A program made the position numbers and the translations under genes. A stretch of DNA of 64,000 bases. Origin: Endocalyx cinctus. Its lineage: Eukaryota; Ascomycota; Sordariomycetes; Amphisphaeriales; Apiosporaceae. The DNA lies in the NCBI GenBank assembly GCA_001600455.1, contig BCKC01000008.1, positions 779,345 to 843,344 on the forward strand. Direction: 5' to 3'. Below, piece by piece: positions 33,910-45,600 of the stretch. How positions within the stretch are numbered: the stretch's first letter is position 1; the number at the start of each line of letters is the position of its first letter. The notes under the pieces were generated by a model, which saw only the letters and a list, made by a program, of their open reading frames with translations, was not told the origin of the DNA and made no database searches.

Positions 33910-35297
33910 CTAGCTATACCAGCCACGGGCTCCCGGCCCTTTGTGACTCTCTTCCTTACGGTGCTCTATGATCGACTCGGTGATGTTAAAGGCCTCGATT
34001 ATGTCTCGCCACGTCTTCATGTCGATAGTCAACACGGCTTGCTGTTTGCGGGCGTTATGTTTAGCTCCACTGCCCTCTTCTCCCGGGTCCAAAGGAACTA
34101 CAAAGCGTTAGTAAATGATCCTGAGTGGTAGGATAGCTTCCGTAGGCACTTACATAATGCTGGCAGATCATTTTCGTCAAACACAATCTTGATCCGACCA
34201 TCTCGGATCAAGAAACTAACATAAAACATATTTTCCACAGTCTGTCCAAACGACTTGGGATTCACAACAAATTTTAGTAGGTCTATTCCACCATTCTCCA
34301 TCAAACCGTATTTATCCATCAGACTGTTCACCGCATCGTCGCTCGCGCCTTGGTTGAATGCGGCTTCCACGGTCTCCTGTGCTTGTTCCTGCACATGCTT
34401 GAGTCTCTGCAGAATTTTCGAACATATGGCCGTAAGGTCGTTCTTTTCAGATCTCTGGATATCTTCGACGTTAAGGACTTCTGGTCTCGTTTCTCGGAGG
34501 TTTCCCGGCCTGAATGGAGCGCTGCGTTTGACTACTTTGCGCACTCTCTTCTCCACGGAAAGCGGCCCTAAAAGAAACCCTGGAGTAGCTGGTCGTCTGA
34601 TGTTTGGTAAACAGGCAAACCGTCCGAGATGCTCCCAGTTTAACATATCGCCTTCATCGCCTATTTCATCTTCATCATAATCACCTGACATGGCGCCCAC
34701 TCTTCCGGGCCTTCTGCGTTGCTGCTGAGTTGCGGTAAGCTCGGGGGCATTGTCTTCAGCAATGCCAGATCCTAGTCTCATATAGGTTATGCATTTAGAG
34801 ACGAGTTCGTCAACATCGACTCCTTGAACGATATTTCCGCTAGTTAGGCGAAGAGTCTTCCTGTAGGATGCGTCAACAGTATTAACGAGTAGTCTCGAGT
34901 CAATAGCTGCTTCGGTGGTCTGTTTCACGTTGGAGGACAGTTCGTTGGCTTTTCGTAGTGTCTCATGAAGACCTAATGAGTCCATTTGAAGATATTCGTC
35001 GCCATTTTCCTTAAGTCCCTTTAGCAGATCGCGAAGCCCTTGTTGGACTTTCCGTCTCTCCTCCAATGGTTGATCAGGATCGTATGGGTCCGAATCGCCA
35101 TCATCTTCAACGTATTCAGGCTCCTGCGTACGTCTTCGTGAGACAGAAGGTCCCGAACCATTAGTCATAGTACGTTTTCTCTTGGACAAGCTCTCTCGGC
35201 CTTTGCCCTTATCTCTCATCACTAAAACGTGAGCGTTCTCCTTGTCAGGTGAAGAGTCGAGTAGCTCCGGCTCCATGGTAGAATCTCGGGATGCCAT
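33910..35297 (-). CDS. NSE4: Nse4, kleisin subunit of the Smc5/6 complex (443 aa, 2 exons)
   Basis: Exons 35297-34154 and 34097-33910, a 56-nt intron. The C-terminal winged-helix domain (Nse4_A type) is evident: GIDLLKFVVNPKSFGQTVEN followed by MFYVSFLIRDGRIKIVFDE, and after the intron TIDMKTWRDIIEAFNI. The N-terminal ~75 residues are charged and probably disordered with a basic motif (SKRKRTM). The helical N-terminal part (ERRKVQQGLRDLLKGLKEN) fits the kleisin region that contacts the Smc5 neck. By family, Nse4 bridges the Smc5 and Smc6 heads with Nse1-Nse3 and acts in chromatin for recombination repair and replication-fork stability. The start is the first ATG of the frame. It shares a roughly 690-bp divergent intergenic region with VPS34. 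Confidence 0.92.
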
Positions 35298-35983
35298 TAT
35301 TGAGGCTGGTGGCGAATCGCCCTCCCAAATCCAAAGAGCGTGAAAACCGAAAAGACCGAGTGAACAATCAAATATAAGTTACAAGTAGAACTATAAATAA
35401 AAAGGTACTGGCGTGGTTAATATTCCCTACAATTTGTATCTCGTCGGTTAATAAATTTTGAAAGAGCTAAACACGGCGCGCGTCGACGCGACGACCTAAG
35501 ACTTCTCTCTAATGACTACCTATTTGAGTTAGTGTCTTAAAAATGGCGTAGTACCACTATCAGAAAGACCCGCACAGCCACAGACTGATAATTGATATCA
35601 GCCTCATCATGATTAGTACACTGACATACCCGTGGACAGTACTCCGTAGCAGAGTAGGTACTTAGCTGCCTAGGTATCGCTGTGGCTTAGCAATGACATC
35701 AGCAGATCAACACCTACCCGATACTATCTATTAGTGAGTCGCATTGGTCACATTCTTAGCTTCACGCTTGGTGGTGGGCGACTGACTTTGGAGCTTCCCA
35801 AATTATTGCACAGCGACCTAACAATTCTAAGTCATAAGCACTTTTTTATGTCGCGCGTGATATTTGACTAGAGATATCTTATAGAGATACTCACATAATT
35901 TGAATTTCATCATCCTACCTGTAATTTACACCTTCGAGCAGCATTCTAAACGGAGTTGGGTGTTATGGATCGAGAGCTTCATC
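35298..35983. other. Divergent promoter region between NSE4 and VPS34
   Basis: 686 bp. It contains GTACTTAGCTGCCTAGGTA-type words (about 35660-35680) as in other spacers, and a GC-rich dyad CGCGCGTCGACGCG near 35477-35490. No ORF of interest. Confidence 0.45.
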
Positions 35984-38955
35984 ATGGAACCATTCTCCTT
36001 CGCTACTTCGGATTCCTTAGACTATCCAGTTAAAATTAGACTGTGAGTTCACTTACTTTTACTTGTCAAGCATGGAGCGCATGGGTGACCATTATATTTC
36101 ATATGGTATGTTTAATTAACTGAGATAATTAGTATTAATTTGGAGGGAGACGAAGTACCCTATTTAGCTTCGACTCTGCTTACAAGGCCTGATCTTAGAC
36201 ATATCGGCTCGAATACCAGGTCTGTTCTCCTTTCTTGGATACTCTGCGTATTGAAGTCGACATGATCTTAACGTTGTTTTTTACAGTCCGAATTCCGATT
36301 TATATGTTACCGTCCAAGTATGGGCGGGATCGAAGCCCCTCACTGTCCCTGTACAGACATCGTACAAGCCATTTCGAAACGAGAGGAGGTACGCCACCGA
36401 GGAACCCACCTGGTGGATCTTGAATACATTAACTAACGATATGAAGATGGAACGAATGGCTTACGTTACCCATACCATACAAGTCTCTCCCTATCAACTC
36501 GTACCTTGCTATAACAATATGGGATCTGTCACCCACCGGTGGCAAGCAGGCTCAGGGACACGCAACGCCGTTCGGAGGAACGACCCTTGCACTATTCGAT
36601 AAAGATAACCAGTTACAAAAGGGCCGACAAAAATGCTTCGTCCACAGATACAAGCAAGCGGATGGCAACGAAAATACTACTACCCCTTCGAACGTCACGA
36701 AAATAAGAGGTGATTCAAGAAATGACAATGCTACATATGTGGATAAAGAAACCGAGGAGCTGGAACGCTTGGAAAAGCTGTTTAAGAAGCATGAAATGAA
36801 TGAAATCCCTCGAGTCGAATGGCTAGACCAGTTAGTCTATCGCGGGGTGGAAAAGCGTGGATCAAAGGTATCAAGAAGCTCGATCAAATCACTTCACAAC
36901 AATGCAGCAAACAATGATCCCGAAAAAGTCGAACAAGCGAACGATGAGAACGGAACGGATGATCCGATGCCACCAAGACCCGGTCCGTCAAAGTTCATGC
37001 TGAATGTCGAGTTACCACGGTTCGATTTTCCTGTGGTCTTTGCAGACCATGAGTATCCGCCTCCACCTATGTCGTCCTTTCAACATCCCTCGGCTTCTCA
37101 GTCTAATATAATTCTCAAACCCCCTCCGGAAGTCTCTTATGGCCCTGGTATTAACGGCCCCGAAGACGCGGGTACAGGAAAAGGGGGTCGACTAATCAAA
37201 ATATATGATCCAGAAGTTGGAGCAAAAGATAATCCTGCCGAAAGCAAGCATCGACGTCTTGTCCGAAGTCAGCATCGGCATGGGATCCTGGATAAGGACC
37301 TGAGACCTAATGCTAAAGTTCGCGACGAGCTCAATCTGATTATGTCTTATTCACCAACCCATGTTTTATCACCGGAAGAGAAGGATCTCGTATGGAAATT
37401 TCGATATCATCTAACTAAAGATAAGCGAGCTCTGACTAAATTTGTCAAATCCGTCAACTGGCAAGATATGAGCGAGTCGAAACAAGCCATACAAGTACTT
37501 GGTAAGTGGACTCACATAGATGTAGATGACGCTCTTGAATTACTTGGGCCCAACTTCGACAACCGAGCCGTCAGAGCCTATGCTGTTGATCGGTTGAGAA
37601 AATCAGATGACCACGAGCTGCTTCTTTACTTGCTACAGCTAGTTCAAGCTCTGAAATTTGAACATATTTCGGCCGATTCCAGTCAAGCCACGGTACACGC
37701 ATCCTCGCTAGCTAACTTCTTAATTTCGCGAGCCGTCGAGAACTTCACACTCGGTAATTACTTCTATTGGTATCTTGGGGTCGAATATGATGACAAGAGT
37801 AACGAACAAGGTGAAGAAGTTCGCACCATGTATGCGAAGGTCCAATACGATTTTATGAAAGAATTGGAACTTCAACCCGGCGGCCGAGAGACGAGAGCTA
37901 CCATTCGGAGACAAGCCGAAGTCGTAACTGTTTTATCCAAGATCTCTGCTGAGATCCAGGCCTCTCGCGAATCATCGTCACGTAAAGTGGAGGCCGTTAA
38001 ATCTTTTCTAGCAGATTCGAAGAATGAGCTGCTCGTAATTGACCCTCCTTTACCTATGCCCCTGGATCCATCAATCATGGTTTGTGGTGTGGTTCCAGAA
38101 GAAACCCGAGTGTTCAAATCTTCACTATCGCCAATTATGGTGACTTTCAAAACAGTTTCGGGTAGCAAGTACCCGATCATTTTCAAGACGGGCGATGACT
38201 TGCGACAAGATCAGTTAGTGATTCAGATCATTACTTTAATGGATCAGTTACTACAGAAAGAGAATTTGGATCTTAAGCTGTCGCCTTACAGAATTCTCGC
38301 GACGAGCACTAGCGCTGGCGCATCTCAATTTGTGCCTTCGCAAACTTTATCAGCGATTGCCTCGAAATATCACACCAATCCAGCACTTGCATATCTGAAA
38401 CAGCATAATCCTGACGAGCGAGCTTATCTAGGTGTACGCAAGGAGACTCTTGATACGTTTGTCAAGTCTTGCGCGGGATATTGTGTGATTACTTATATAC
38501 TGGGAGTGGGTGACCGACATTTAGAAAATCTTCTCCTCGCCCCCGACGGTCATTTTTTCCATGCAGATTTCGGTTTCATTCTAGGGCGTGATCCTAAGCC
38601 TTTCGCGCCGGCTGTTAAGCTTAGTAAAGAGATGGCGGACGCCATGGGCGGTTCGAACCCACCAAGTGAACAGTACTTGCAGTTTAAGCAATATTGCTTT
38701 TTAGCATTTGCAGCCTTACGAAAATCATCCAACCTAATTTTGAACTTATTCGGTCTCATGACGCACGCCAATATCCCGGATATCAAGGCTGAGCCAGACA
38801 AGGCGGTTTTCAAGGTGAAGGAACGTTTCCACCTCGAGCTGAACGAGGAAGACGCGATCAGACATCTGGACAGAATTATGGAGGACAGTCTTAATGGTAT
38901 TATGCCGGTTGTCATAGATAGGTTGCATGACATTGTTCAGGCGTTCAGGCCTTAA
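35984..38955 (+). CDS. VPS34: Class III phosphatidylinositol 3-kinase Vps34 (918 aa, 4 exons)
   Basis: Exons 35984-36042, 36133-36219, 36287-36388, 36447-38955; all four junctions restore the conserved C2-domain sequence (PVKIRL-INLEGDE; PDLRHIGSNTSPNSDLYVT; PFRNERR-WNEWLTLPIP). Domains: C2 about 1-230, helical (PIK) about 280-480, kinase about 590-918. Catalytic motifs: DDLRQDQLV in the N-lobe, GDRH with catalytic Asp772, and activation-loop DFG at 790-792. It phosphorylates phosphatidylinositol to PI3P on endosomes and phagophores with Vps15 and Vps30/Atg6, driving vacuolar sorting and autophagy. The first three exons total only 248 nt, so an ORF-based call loses most of the C2 domain. Length is slightly above yeast Vps34 (875 aa). 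Confidence 0.96.
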
Positions 38956-39343
38956 GACCTCTTTATGTGAATGGGTGTCTATAGAAATACAGGTATGGAT
39001 AATGTGGATTCTTGTGATAGGGCTATATATAATACGTCTTCTTACGGTGCTTCTGGGTACGGAGTTGGCTTGTGCCTGGGTTCGGGAGAGAACTTTCTTT
39101 CTTTCTGTTTTCTTTCAAGGGGTTGGACCACCGTAAACTCTAGGGATTAGTGAGATGACGTTGGTAGACTGGCGTTACTTCTGTACATTCTTTTCGGGGA
39201 GTTGTCGGTAAGACCTGTCATACTTCCTTTCAGCTGAGGAAGAGGAAGGTTTCAGATTATGTAGGGTAGTGTCCGTTCGAGAATCTGGGGTACATAGCGA
39301 ACTTCTGCGCCTCCGGTAGTCAAATGAATAGTCCATTATCCAC

Positions 39344-39379
<36 letters not shown>

Positions 39380-41552
39380 CTCAATATTCTCTTTTCCACG
39401 AACCAGGGATATGCTAGCCTAACTAAGAGATATATATAACCTATATAGACATATGTATGTTTCATATGAATACTACTATGTATCTATGACGTGCAGTTGA
39501 GCAGGAGGATCAACCGTTTCAATTCTCAACGATACGACGATCTTGCTACATACCCCGGGTAATGCAAGCGTTACGGTGATCGGATCACCGTGAACTGCAA
39601 TACCGGAAGATCACGCATCTACCCGTTGATATGTGCGTGCGTATACGTGCGCTTGGTATTGTGTTATCATCATGAAAAAATCGGAATAGAAAACAAAAAC
39701 AAATTTAACAACCTTGACTTATTTTTAAGTATTATGTACGTAAGTAATCTTTATATATACGTATTCTACATATCCATATTCGTGTAAGATATCCATCCGT
39801 GGATATGAATACTATTATTGCTATGTAAGTACTTAGTACTTAGACTAACTACCAGGTAGGTATATTCTGCATTAAAATGGCCGCTAATGTAATTTGCATC
39901 AGCGTCTGCCCCGGGACGTATTCATACGCTAAACAACGCCATTGAATTTGTTCGAGGGTGGCTAAACCTTTTACAGACCGATTTGACATATTTGCTGGGT
40001 ATTAAGAAGGAAATCTAACCGGTAATATTCAAGGAACGTTACCCGGACAAATTATGATTATCTTTGCCTTTGTACATATAGTCTGTATATATATGTATGA
40101 TAATTCACTATGCTATATCAACAATTATATTGAAGAACCGTAAAACAGATGCTTAAGACGGCATGTATTATTATATATTACATTTGGTATGTTATGCGTA
40201 CTTATGTATGCATATACCTACATCCAAGGGCATGTAAGCCTATTCGTTGTCTGTCTTACAGTCCTACAAGCCGATGACCCAGCAACTGTCTCCCTGCTCT
40301 ATTCTGGTATACGTATAATTGACAGCTTCCTAAATGAGAGTCTACTCCACCTGTCTCTTCATTCTTTAAGAATACTAATGTACCTAGTACTAAGTACATG
40401 ATATGTAGCGACCTCTATAGCGTATAGACGTGCTAAGTAGCAACGTATAGCAACTGTAAGTAGTGTATTCAACGTGCGGTGATAGATAGTGCGTGCACTA
40501 ATAGTAGCTGTAGTCCACTGTTGCTAGCACTGACCTGTAATGTACCCAGTCACTTTCTTTACACTAGCCAAACTTGTCAAGACCCTTACAGCTTCGTTAG
40601 TGGAGTATCTTAGCGTACCATGTACCTAAGTACACTACACACGCAGACACGTACATACGCAGTAGTACGGGCATGGATATGGGCATATCCAATACAAACA
40701 TCCAATACAGAGTACACTAGGTACTACAATTTGATCTCATCTCCAAATCAACCAAACCATTTTTTCTATTCTATACCTTTTCATAATTTTCTTGACTGAT
40801 ATCTATACCCACCTAATCATATACCTATTCTCATGTCAAAAAATCGAGTTAAACGAAATCATCATCTTCGTCGACAATTGATCAGCTATTCGTAGACTTA
40901 GCTCATCTACTTAAATTCCCCTGCGGCGTGTTATTTGTACCCTTGAAGTTCTTTTTTTTTTTTACGTATGTACAGTATCTAATACCCCTGTATCTTCTGG
41001 TTATCTATCTACATTTGCACTATTCGAAAAAGAAAGAAAAAAAAAGTCTTCCTTACCTAGGCTACGCTAGGATTTCTATCCCCCTTACCGAACACGTTAT
41101 TTATTGCTTTTTATACGTGCATTTGCCATATTGACAGTACAAGTACAAAGACGTACTACTTCCTTGCTTGTTTGCTGGCTGGGTTGCTAATATTGCTCCA
41201 CACAGTTTTAGTTCTTAACAGTTGATCTCCTCCCCCGAGTCAGACGATACATAGGGGGCAAACTTTCTGTGTGACATTTCTGTCGTAGAACCAAGGCTAT
41301 TCGGATTTTTCCAATTTTTCATAATTCGCTTGGCCAGTCGCACTCGAATACCGTCCTTCCTTCGCGCTAGGACCTCTCTATGAACCTTACCGTTCCGTTG
41401 GCAATTCTACCTGATACCAACAACCCGTTCAGCCCAAACCCACCGTCTTTTTCTAGACATCCCCGCGACGAAACGCGTTTGCATAAGGCCGATCGAACTT
41501 TAATATCTACAATTTCTGGCTGCGCGACTCTCTCTTCTTTTCCTCCCGAGTT
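38956..41552. other. Long intergenic region
   Basis: About 2.6 kb. It holds a T31 homopolymer (39345-39375), a near-perfect 9-bp dyad (39573-39591), many GTACTTAGTACTTA and CTAGGTA words (39827-39850, 40378-40400, 40620-40635), and a pyrimidine-rich promoter-like segment ahead of the next gene. No gene supported. Confidence 0.45.
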
Positions 41553-42248
41553 ATGCCTTCCTTGAATCCCAGCAACGGCGGGGCTACAGCTTCCACCATG
41601 TCGGCCACCTCGAAGCGCTTCGAACTTCCTGCCTTAGATTTCAAATTCGGCTCGCTGACCGACGGCACCGATATTCCTCCTCCTCTCCCGTCGCCTAAAG
41701 AAGAGATGCCCCCGCCGCCGCCGAAGACCCCTACGAAGGTCAAGGAGGTCCCGGTAGTACATGAACCCGCGATGGTATTGGAGGCTAATGGCGATGCCAA
41801 AGGACATGGTACTTCCCCTGAATCTGACATCACCCGCACAACCACAAATGCCGGCCTGAAGCGCCCTATAGACGATGTCCCGGCGTCTCCAACAACGTCA
41901 ACCCGCGGGAGCCTCAGGCGCTTAATTAGCAGATCCCTACTGAATAGTGCTTACCATGAACAAGGTACCATTTCTGGTCAAGATGGTTCGAGACCACCCA
42001 GCCGAACAGCCAGCACGATCGCCGATGATCGAAAATCGAAGCGTAGCAGCGGCTGGTTTCGACGATTGCGGTCGCACGATCACGCGAACAGTAATAAACA
42101 CTCGACCGAAATGAAGAGGTCTAGTCAGATCTTCGAAGATGTGAAGAAACCGGCCGGTCCGCCTCCGCCCATGATCCCGGAACTGAGCGCCCTAGAGTCG
42201 AAAGTCGACACACGTCTTGGCGATGACCTTTTCAAGGGAATCAAGTGA
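41553..42248 (+). CDS. Proline/serine-rich protein, unknown function (231 aa, single exon)
   Basis: The ATG at 41553 is the first in a frame that opens upstream without another good start. The protein is mostly disordered: PPPLPSPKEEMPPPPPKTP near the N-terminus is SH3/WW-ligand-like. It has a basic, Ser-rich block (TRGSLRRLISRSLLNSAYH) and SKRSSGWFRRLRSHDH, and ends in a well-formed C-terminal motif (PPPPMIPELSALESKVDTRL, then GDDLFKGIK). I associate this combination with a conserved but uncharacterised Pezizomycotina protein. No membrane span, no signal peptide, no catalytic motif. A scaffold or kinase substrate is possible; nothing in the sequence decides. Confidence 0.72.
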   Translation: MPSLNPSNGGATASTMSATSKRFELPALDFKFGSLTDGTDIPPPLPSPKEEMPPPPPKTPTKVKEVPVVHEPAMVLEANGDAKGHGTSPESDITRTTTNAGLKRPIDDVPASPTTSTRGSLRRLISRSLLNSAYHEQGTISGQDGSRPPSRTASTIADDRKSKRSSGWFRRLRSHDHANSNKHSTEMKRSSQIFEDVKKPAGPPPPMIPELSALESKVDTRLGDDLFKGIK

Positions 42249-43646
42249 ATTCGGCTAATTATAGCGTTACGCGCCGATCATATCACCAATTGTGATACTT
42301 ATTGCTGTCATGTCGTTTAAGCAACAAAATTTGATTATTATCACCCTAATCCATATAATGAAAAGTTCTTGGGTAAAACATGTTTTTTGCATGGTAATGG
42401 ACTATCACGAGCTAAAGAGATTGCTGCGAGCATGATCAATTTTATGGAAGGGATAGCAAATTCAAGATACCCAGCTCTTGTACGAGCTCAATTATCGACG
42501 TACAACGTCAAAGAAAAAAAAAATAACCCCCATCTGTTTTTATTCTAAATTATTGTTTTCCCGTTTGGGACGCCTTTTTTTTGTCAACATAAGCCTTTTC
42601 TTTTTTTTTTTTACAATTTTTTTTCATTTTGTTTGGACTATTCTCACTTGTTGATCTCCTTATGTAATAGGGTTTCGAAAATTTGCATGTTAGGAGGACC
42701 TATGAAGCACTATATTTGTCTGGATTATGTACCATCCACTCATCTATACTTTCATGGATGTACACATATTTGTTCTTGGGTTGGTGGTCATTTTGATCAA
42801 GAAATGTTATGGGATATTCATCCACTTGGGCTCTCTGGTGGTAGGATGGTGAGCTTTTCGAAGTGGCTATCCATAGGACAATGTTGATGGCTAGCAATGT
42901 ATTGAAAAGACAGGAATGGAAGCATTTTTCTTATTTTATTTTATTTTTAAAGGCTTATCAAAACTTTCTTCTACGACCATGTGCATATGGGACACGATAG
43001 CAGAAAAATACGACCTCTGACTATATACCTACCAGCATCTGCTTTTCTCCTATTCTCATTTTACTTTGTATGTAATAAAAAAAAAAAACTAAAAACTAAA
43101 TCAGAGGCCCTGAGATCAACCTATTATCTGCTATTATATTTGATTATGTGACCTAGGCTGCTAGTCAATACATATGTACGTATATGTAAGTAAATCCTAA
43201 TTTACTGCATCCTGAATATGAATTCACCGGTATACAGTATGTATCTTGTTTCATTGTAGAGATACCTTTTCGTACATATCAGACATTAGCCGGCCAGTGT
43301 GAGCTGAGATGCCGGGCTTTACCGCTTTCCTGTGAGCTGAAGCAGCTCCACAGGCGGACAGATCCATGGGTCCGGTCCACTGGAGCTTTCATAGCCGAAT
43401 AACGTCATATTTTCGTCTTGCCGTACATTTTCTTATTCTGGGTCTACTTTCTTTCTTTTTTTAATCTCCTAGTTTTGTCACTTACCGACGCCACATATAC
43501 GTAGTACGGAATTGGTAGTACATCTTAATAAAAAAAAGATTGAAAAGTTTCTTTTCTTTTGGAAGATAAATTACCACATAATACGAACGAAAAGGGGAGA
43601 ATATTTAACCTGCGAAAGACAACGCAATACACATCGGATCGATCGA
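42249..43646. other. Intergenic region with a strong hairpin
   Basis: About 1.4 kb, mostly AT-rich with A/T runs (42510-42520, 42600-42614, 43076-43088). A GC-rich island at about 43290-43395 contains the hairpin listed separately. Short ORFs at 42633-42897 on both strands overlap and lack motifs. It includes the ETR1 promoter. Confidence 0.4.
43329..43354 (+). other. Stable stem-loop, 11-bp stem
   Basis: CCTGTG (43329-43334) pairs with CACAGG (43349-43354), and AGCTG (43335-43339) pairs with CAGCT (43343-43347). There is one bulged C at 43348 and a 3-nt loop AAG. It lies in a GC-rich patch about 300 bp upstream of the ETR1 start. It could be a structured RNA, a protein-binding dyad or chance. 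Confidence 0.45.
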
Positions 43647-43664
43647 ATGGGAAAATGGCTTTAG
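43647..43664 (+). promoter_or_regulatory. Overlapping minimal uORF at the ETR1 start
   Basis: ATG at 43647 opens a 5-codon frame (MGKWL) ending TAG at 43662-43664, in a different frame from and overlapping the ETR1 ATG at 43655. If the transcript starts upstream, scanning ribosomes would meet this ATG first, so ETR1 initiation would need leaky scanning. It is relevant only if the 5' end of the mRNA lies before 43647. Confidence 0.45.
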
Positions 43665-44993
43665 CCGCGCGCGCGCTCAGGTCTGCTTCTCCTCTCGTCC
43701 GACCGACGGCGACGAGGCGAGGGGTTTTAACTACGACATCGACAAGCACAAGTACGACAACGAGAATATCGCCGCTCATAGGTGCGCGGTGGAAATCGGG
43801 ACCTTATGGATATACACAGGCGAAATCGTTGGTGTTCAGCAAATATGGCGAGCCGAAAGATGTCTTGAAGTAAGCTTAGCTTAGAGCAGAAAATTTAGCA
43901 TCGTATCCGTCAATTGAGATAAGAAAGAGGAAGCTAATTGACTTAAACAAAAATTAGTCTACATAAACACTCCATTTCACCTGACCTCCCCTCAGGCACC
44001 GTCCTCCTTCGCGCGCTCGCCGCCTCCGTCAACCCAGCCGACGTAAACACGATCCAAGGTACGTACGGAGCGAAGCCGACGTTCAGTTCGTTAATCGGAA
44101 CCGCCGAGCCGAGCGTGATACCGGGAAACGAGGGAGTATTCGAAGTCGTTTCGGTTTCGTCCTCGGGTTCGGGCGATCTCCAAAAGGGCGATTGGGTGAT
44201 CCCCGCCAAAACGGGATTTGGCACGTGGCGGACGCACGCCCAGGTACCCCGGGAAGCGGTCCTGCGGATCGAGAAGGAAGGGCTGAGCCCGCTGCAGGCG
44301 GCGACGGTGAGCGTGAACCCGTGCTCGGCGTACCGGATGCTGCGCGACTTCGTGGACCCGGCCCTGCGCGAAGGCGACTGGATCATCCAGAACGGCGCGA
44401 ACTCGGGCGTCGGCCGCGCCGCCATTCAGCTCGCCCGTCTGTGGGGTTATCGGACCGTCAACGTGATCCGGTCGCGGCCGACCGAGGCCGAGACGGAGGC
44501 GCTGAAGAAGGAGCTCCTCGACCTCGGCGCTACCCAGGTCGTCACCGAGGAGGAGTTCCAGTCGCGCGAGTTCCGCGAGAAGCTCGCGGCCTGGACGGCC
44601 GGCACGAAGGAGGGCCTGCGGCTGGGGCTAAACTGCGTGGGCGGCAAGTCGGCCCAGACCATGGCCAAGAGCCTCGGCCAGGGCGGCGTCGTGGTCACGT
44701 ACGGCGGGATGTCGAGGCAGCCCGTCGCGCTGCCGACGGGGCTCCTGATCTTCAAGGACATCAAGTTTGTCGGCTTCTGGCTGAGCAGGTGGGCCGACGG
44801 GGACCCCGGCGCGAAGCAGAGGACCGTCGACGAGATCTTGGGGCTCATGCGCGAGGGCAAGTTCAAGGACGTGCCCGTCGTGGAGGTCCCTTGGAGCTGG
44901 GAGACGGGCGAGGAGACTTTGAGGGACGCCGTTCAGGGTACTTTGGAAGGGTTCAGAGCCGGTAAGGGCGTTTTTGTGTTTGGAGAGACGTGA
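43655..44993 (+). CDS. ETR1: Mitochondrial 2-enoyl thioester (enoyl-ACP) reductase, Etr1/MECR family (416 aa, 2 exons)
   Basis: Exons 43655-43869 and 43958-44993, an 88-nt intron; the junction gives GEPKDVLNLHKHSISPDLPS in phase. The first ~45 residues are basic and Ser/Thr-rich with no acids before the mature start, a mitochondrial presequence. The mature part is a zinc-less medium-chain reductase: AASVNPADVNTIQGTYGAKP, PGNEGVFEV, GDWVIPAKTGFGTWRTHA (family signature), the nucleotide-binding NGANSGVGRAAIQLARLWGY, and YGGMSRQPVALPTGLLIFKD. It reduces trans-2-enoyl-ACP with NADPH in mitochondrial fatty-acid synthesis, which supplies octanoate for lipoate and supports respiratory-complex assembly. 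Coding DNA is GC-rich. Length is close to yeast Etr1 (380 aa) plus a longer leader. Confidence 0.95.
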
Positions 44994-45600
44994 GTTTAAG
45001 GGGCGGGGAATAAGTTTAAGGGGCGGGGAATACGTATTAAGAGAAGAAAAAAAAGTAAAAAAAGGGAGGGGAACAAATTCACTGTATATGTCAAAATTAC
45101 CCACCGAACATATCACACCATGACTATTTATACTAGAGGAGACAAGGAGGAATAGGTGAGATAATGACATTCATCCATTTACCTCTCCAAATCTACCCAT
45201 GCTATGACTTTCGTCCTCCATTTCCTGAGTCTACCCCTTCTCGAAAAACGAATATACCAAACGCCCCACCCCTTTCCCAATCCAGACTTCCCATGACACA
45301 TTTGCCTGGTTGGCTCTGGAAACAATCCGGATAGGTCATCTACAACAATAATCTCTAGTGGCTGGCCTTTGTGATTAAGAGTCGTAGTAAAAGAAAACTC
45401 GAGGCGTACTCTTCCCCTCTCTTGTCTTCTCTTATTCAACCTTTCTTCTGTGCATAAAAGAAACTTCCGGTCTAGTAAATGAATACGCCTTCCCGAAAAG
45501 AGATGATACGCTTTTCCTCCGAACACCGCGCTCCGAAATGCAAGCCCGGATATCGAGTCGTACGACACCCTGCTGGGAAGGTTTTGGCTTTCTTCAAGTT
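44994..45600. other. Convergent spacer between ETR1 and UBC13
   Basis: Contains a 17-bp exact direct duplication right after the ETR1 stop (AAGGGGCGGGGAATAMG-type, about 44999-45031). A long minus-strand ORF (45634-45179) overlaps the UBC13 3' end; it has no family features and is most likely 3'-UTR sequence. Confidence 0.5.

Noticed and set aside
43559..43654. N-terminal extension of ETR1 from an upstream in-frame start
   Set aside because: The upstream open frame begins only with TTG; the ATG at 43655 starts a typical mitochondrial presequence.
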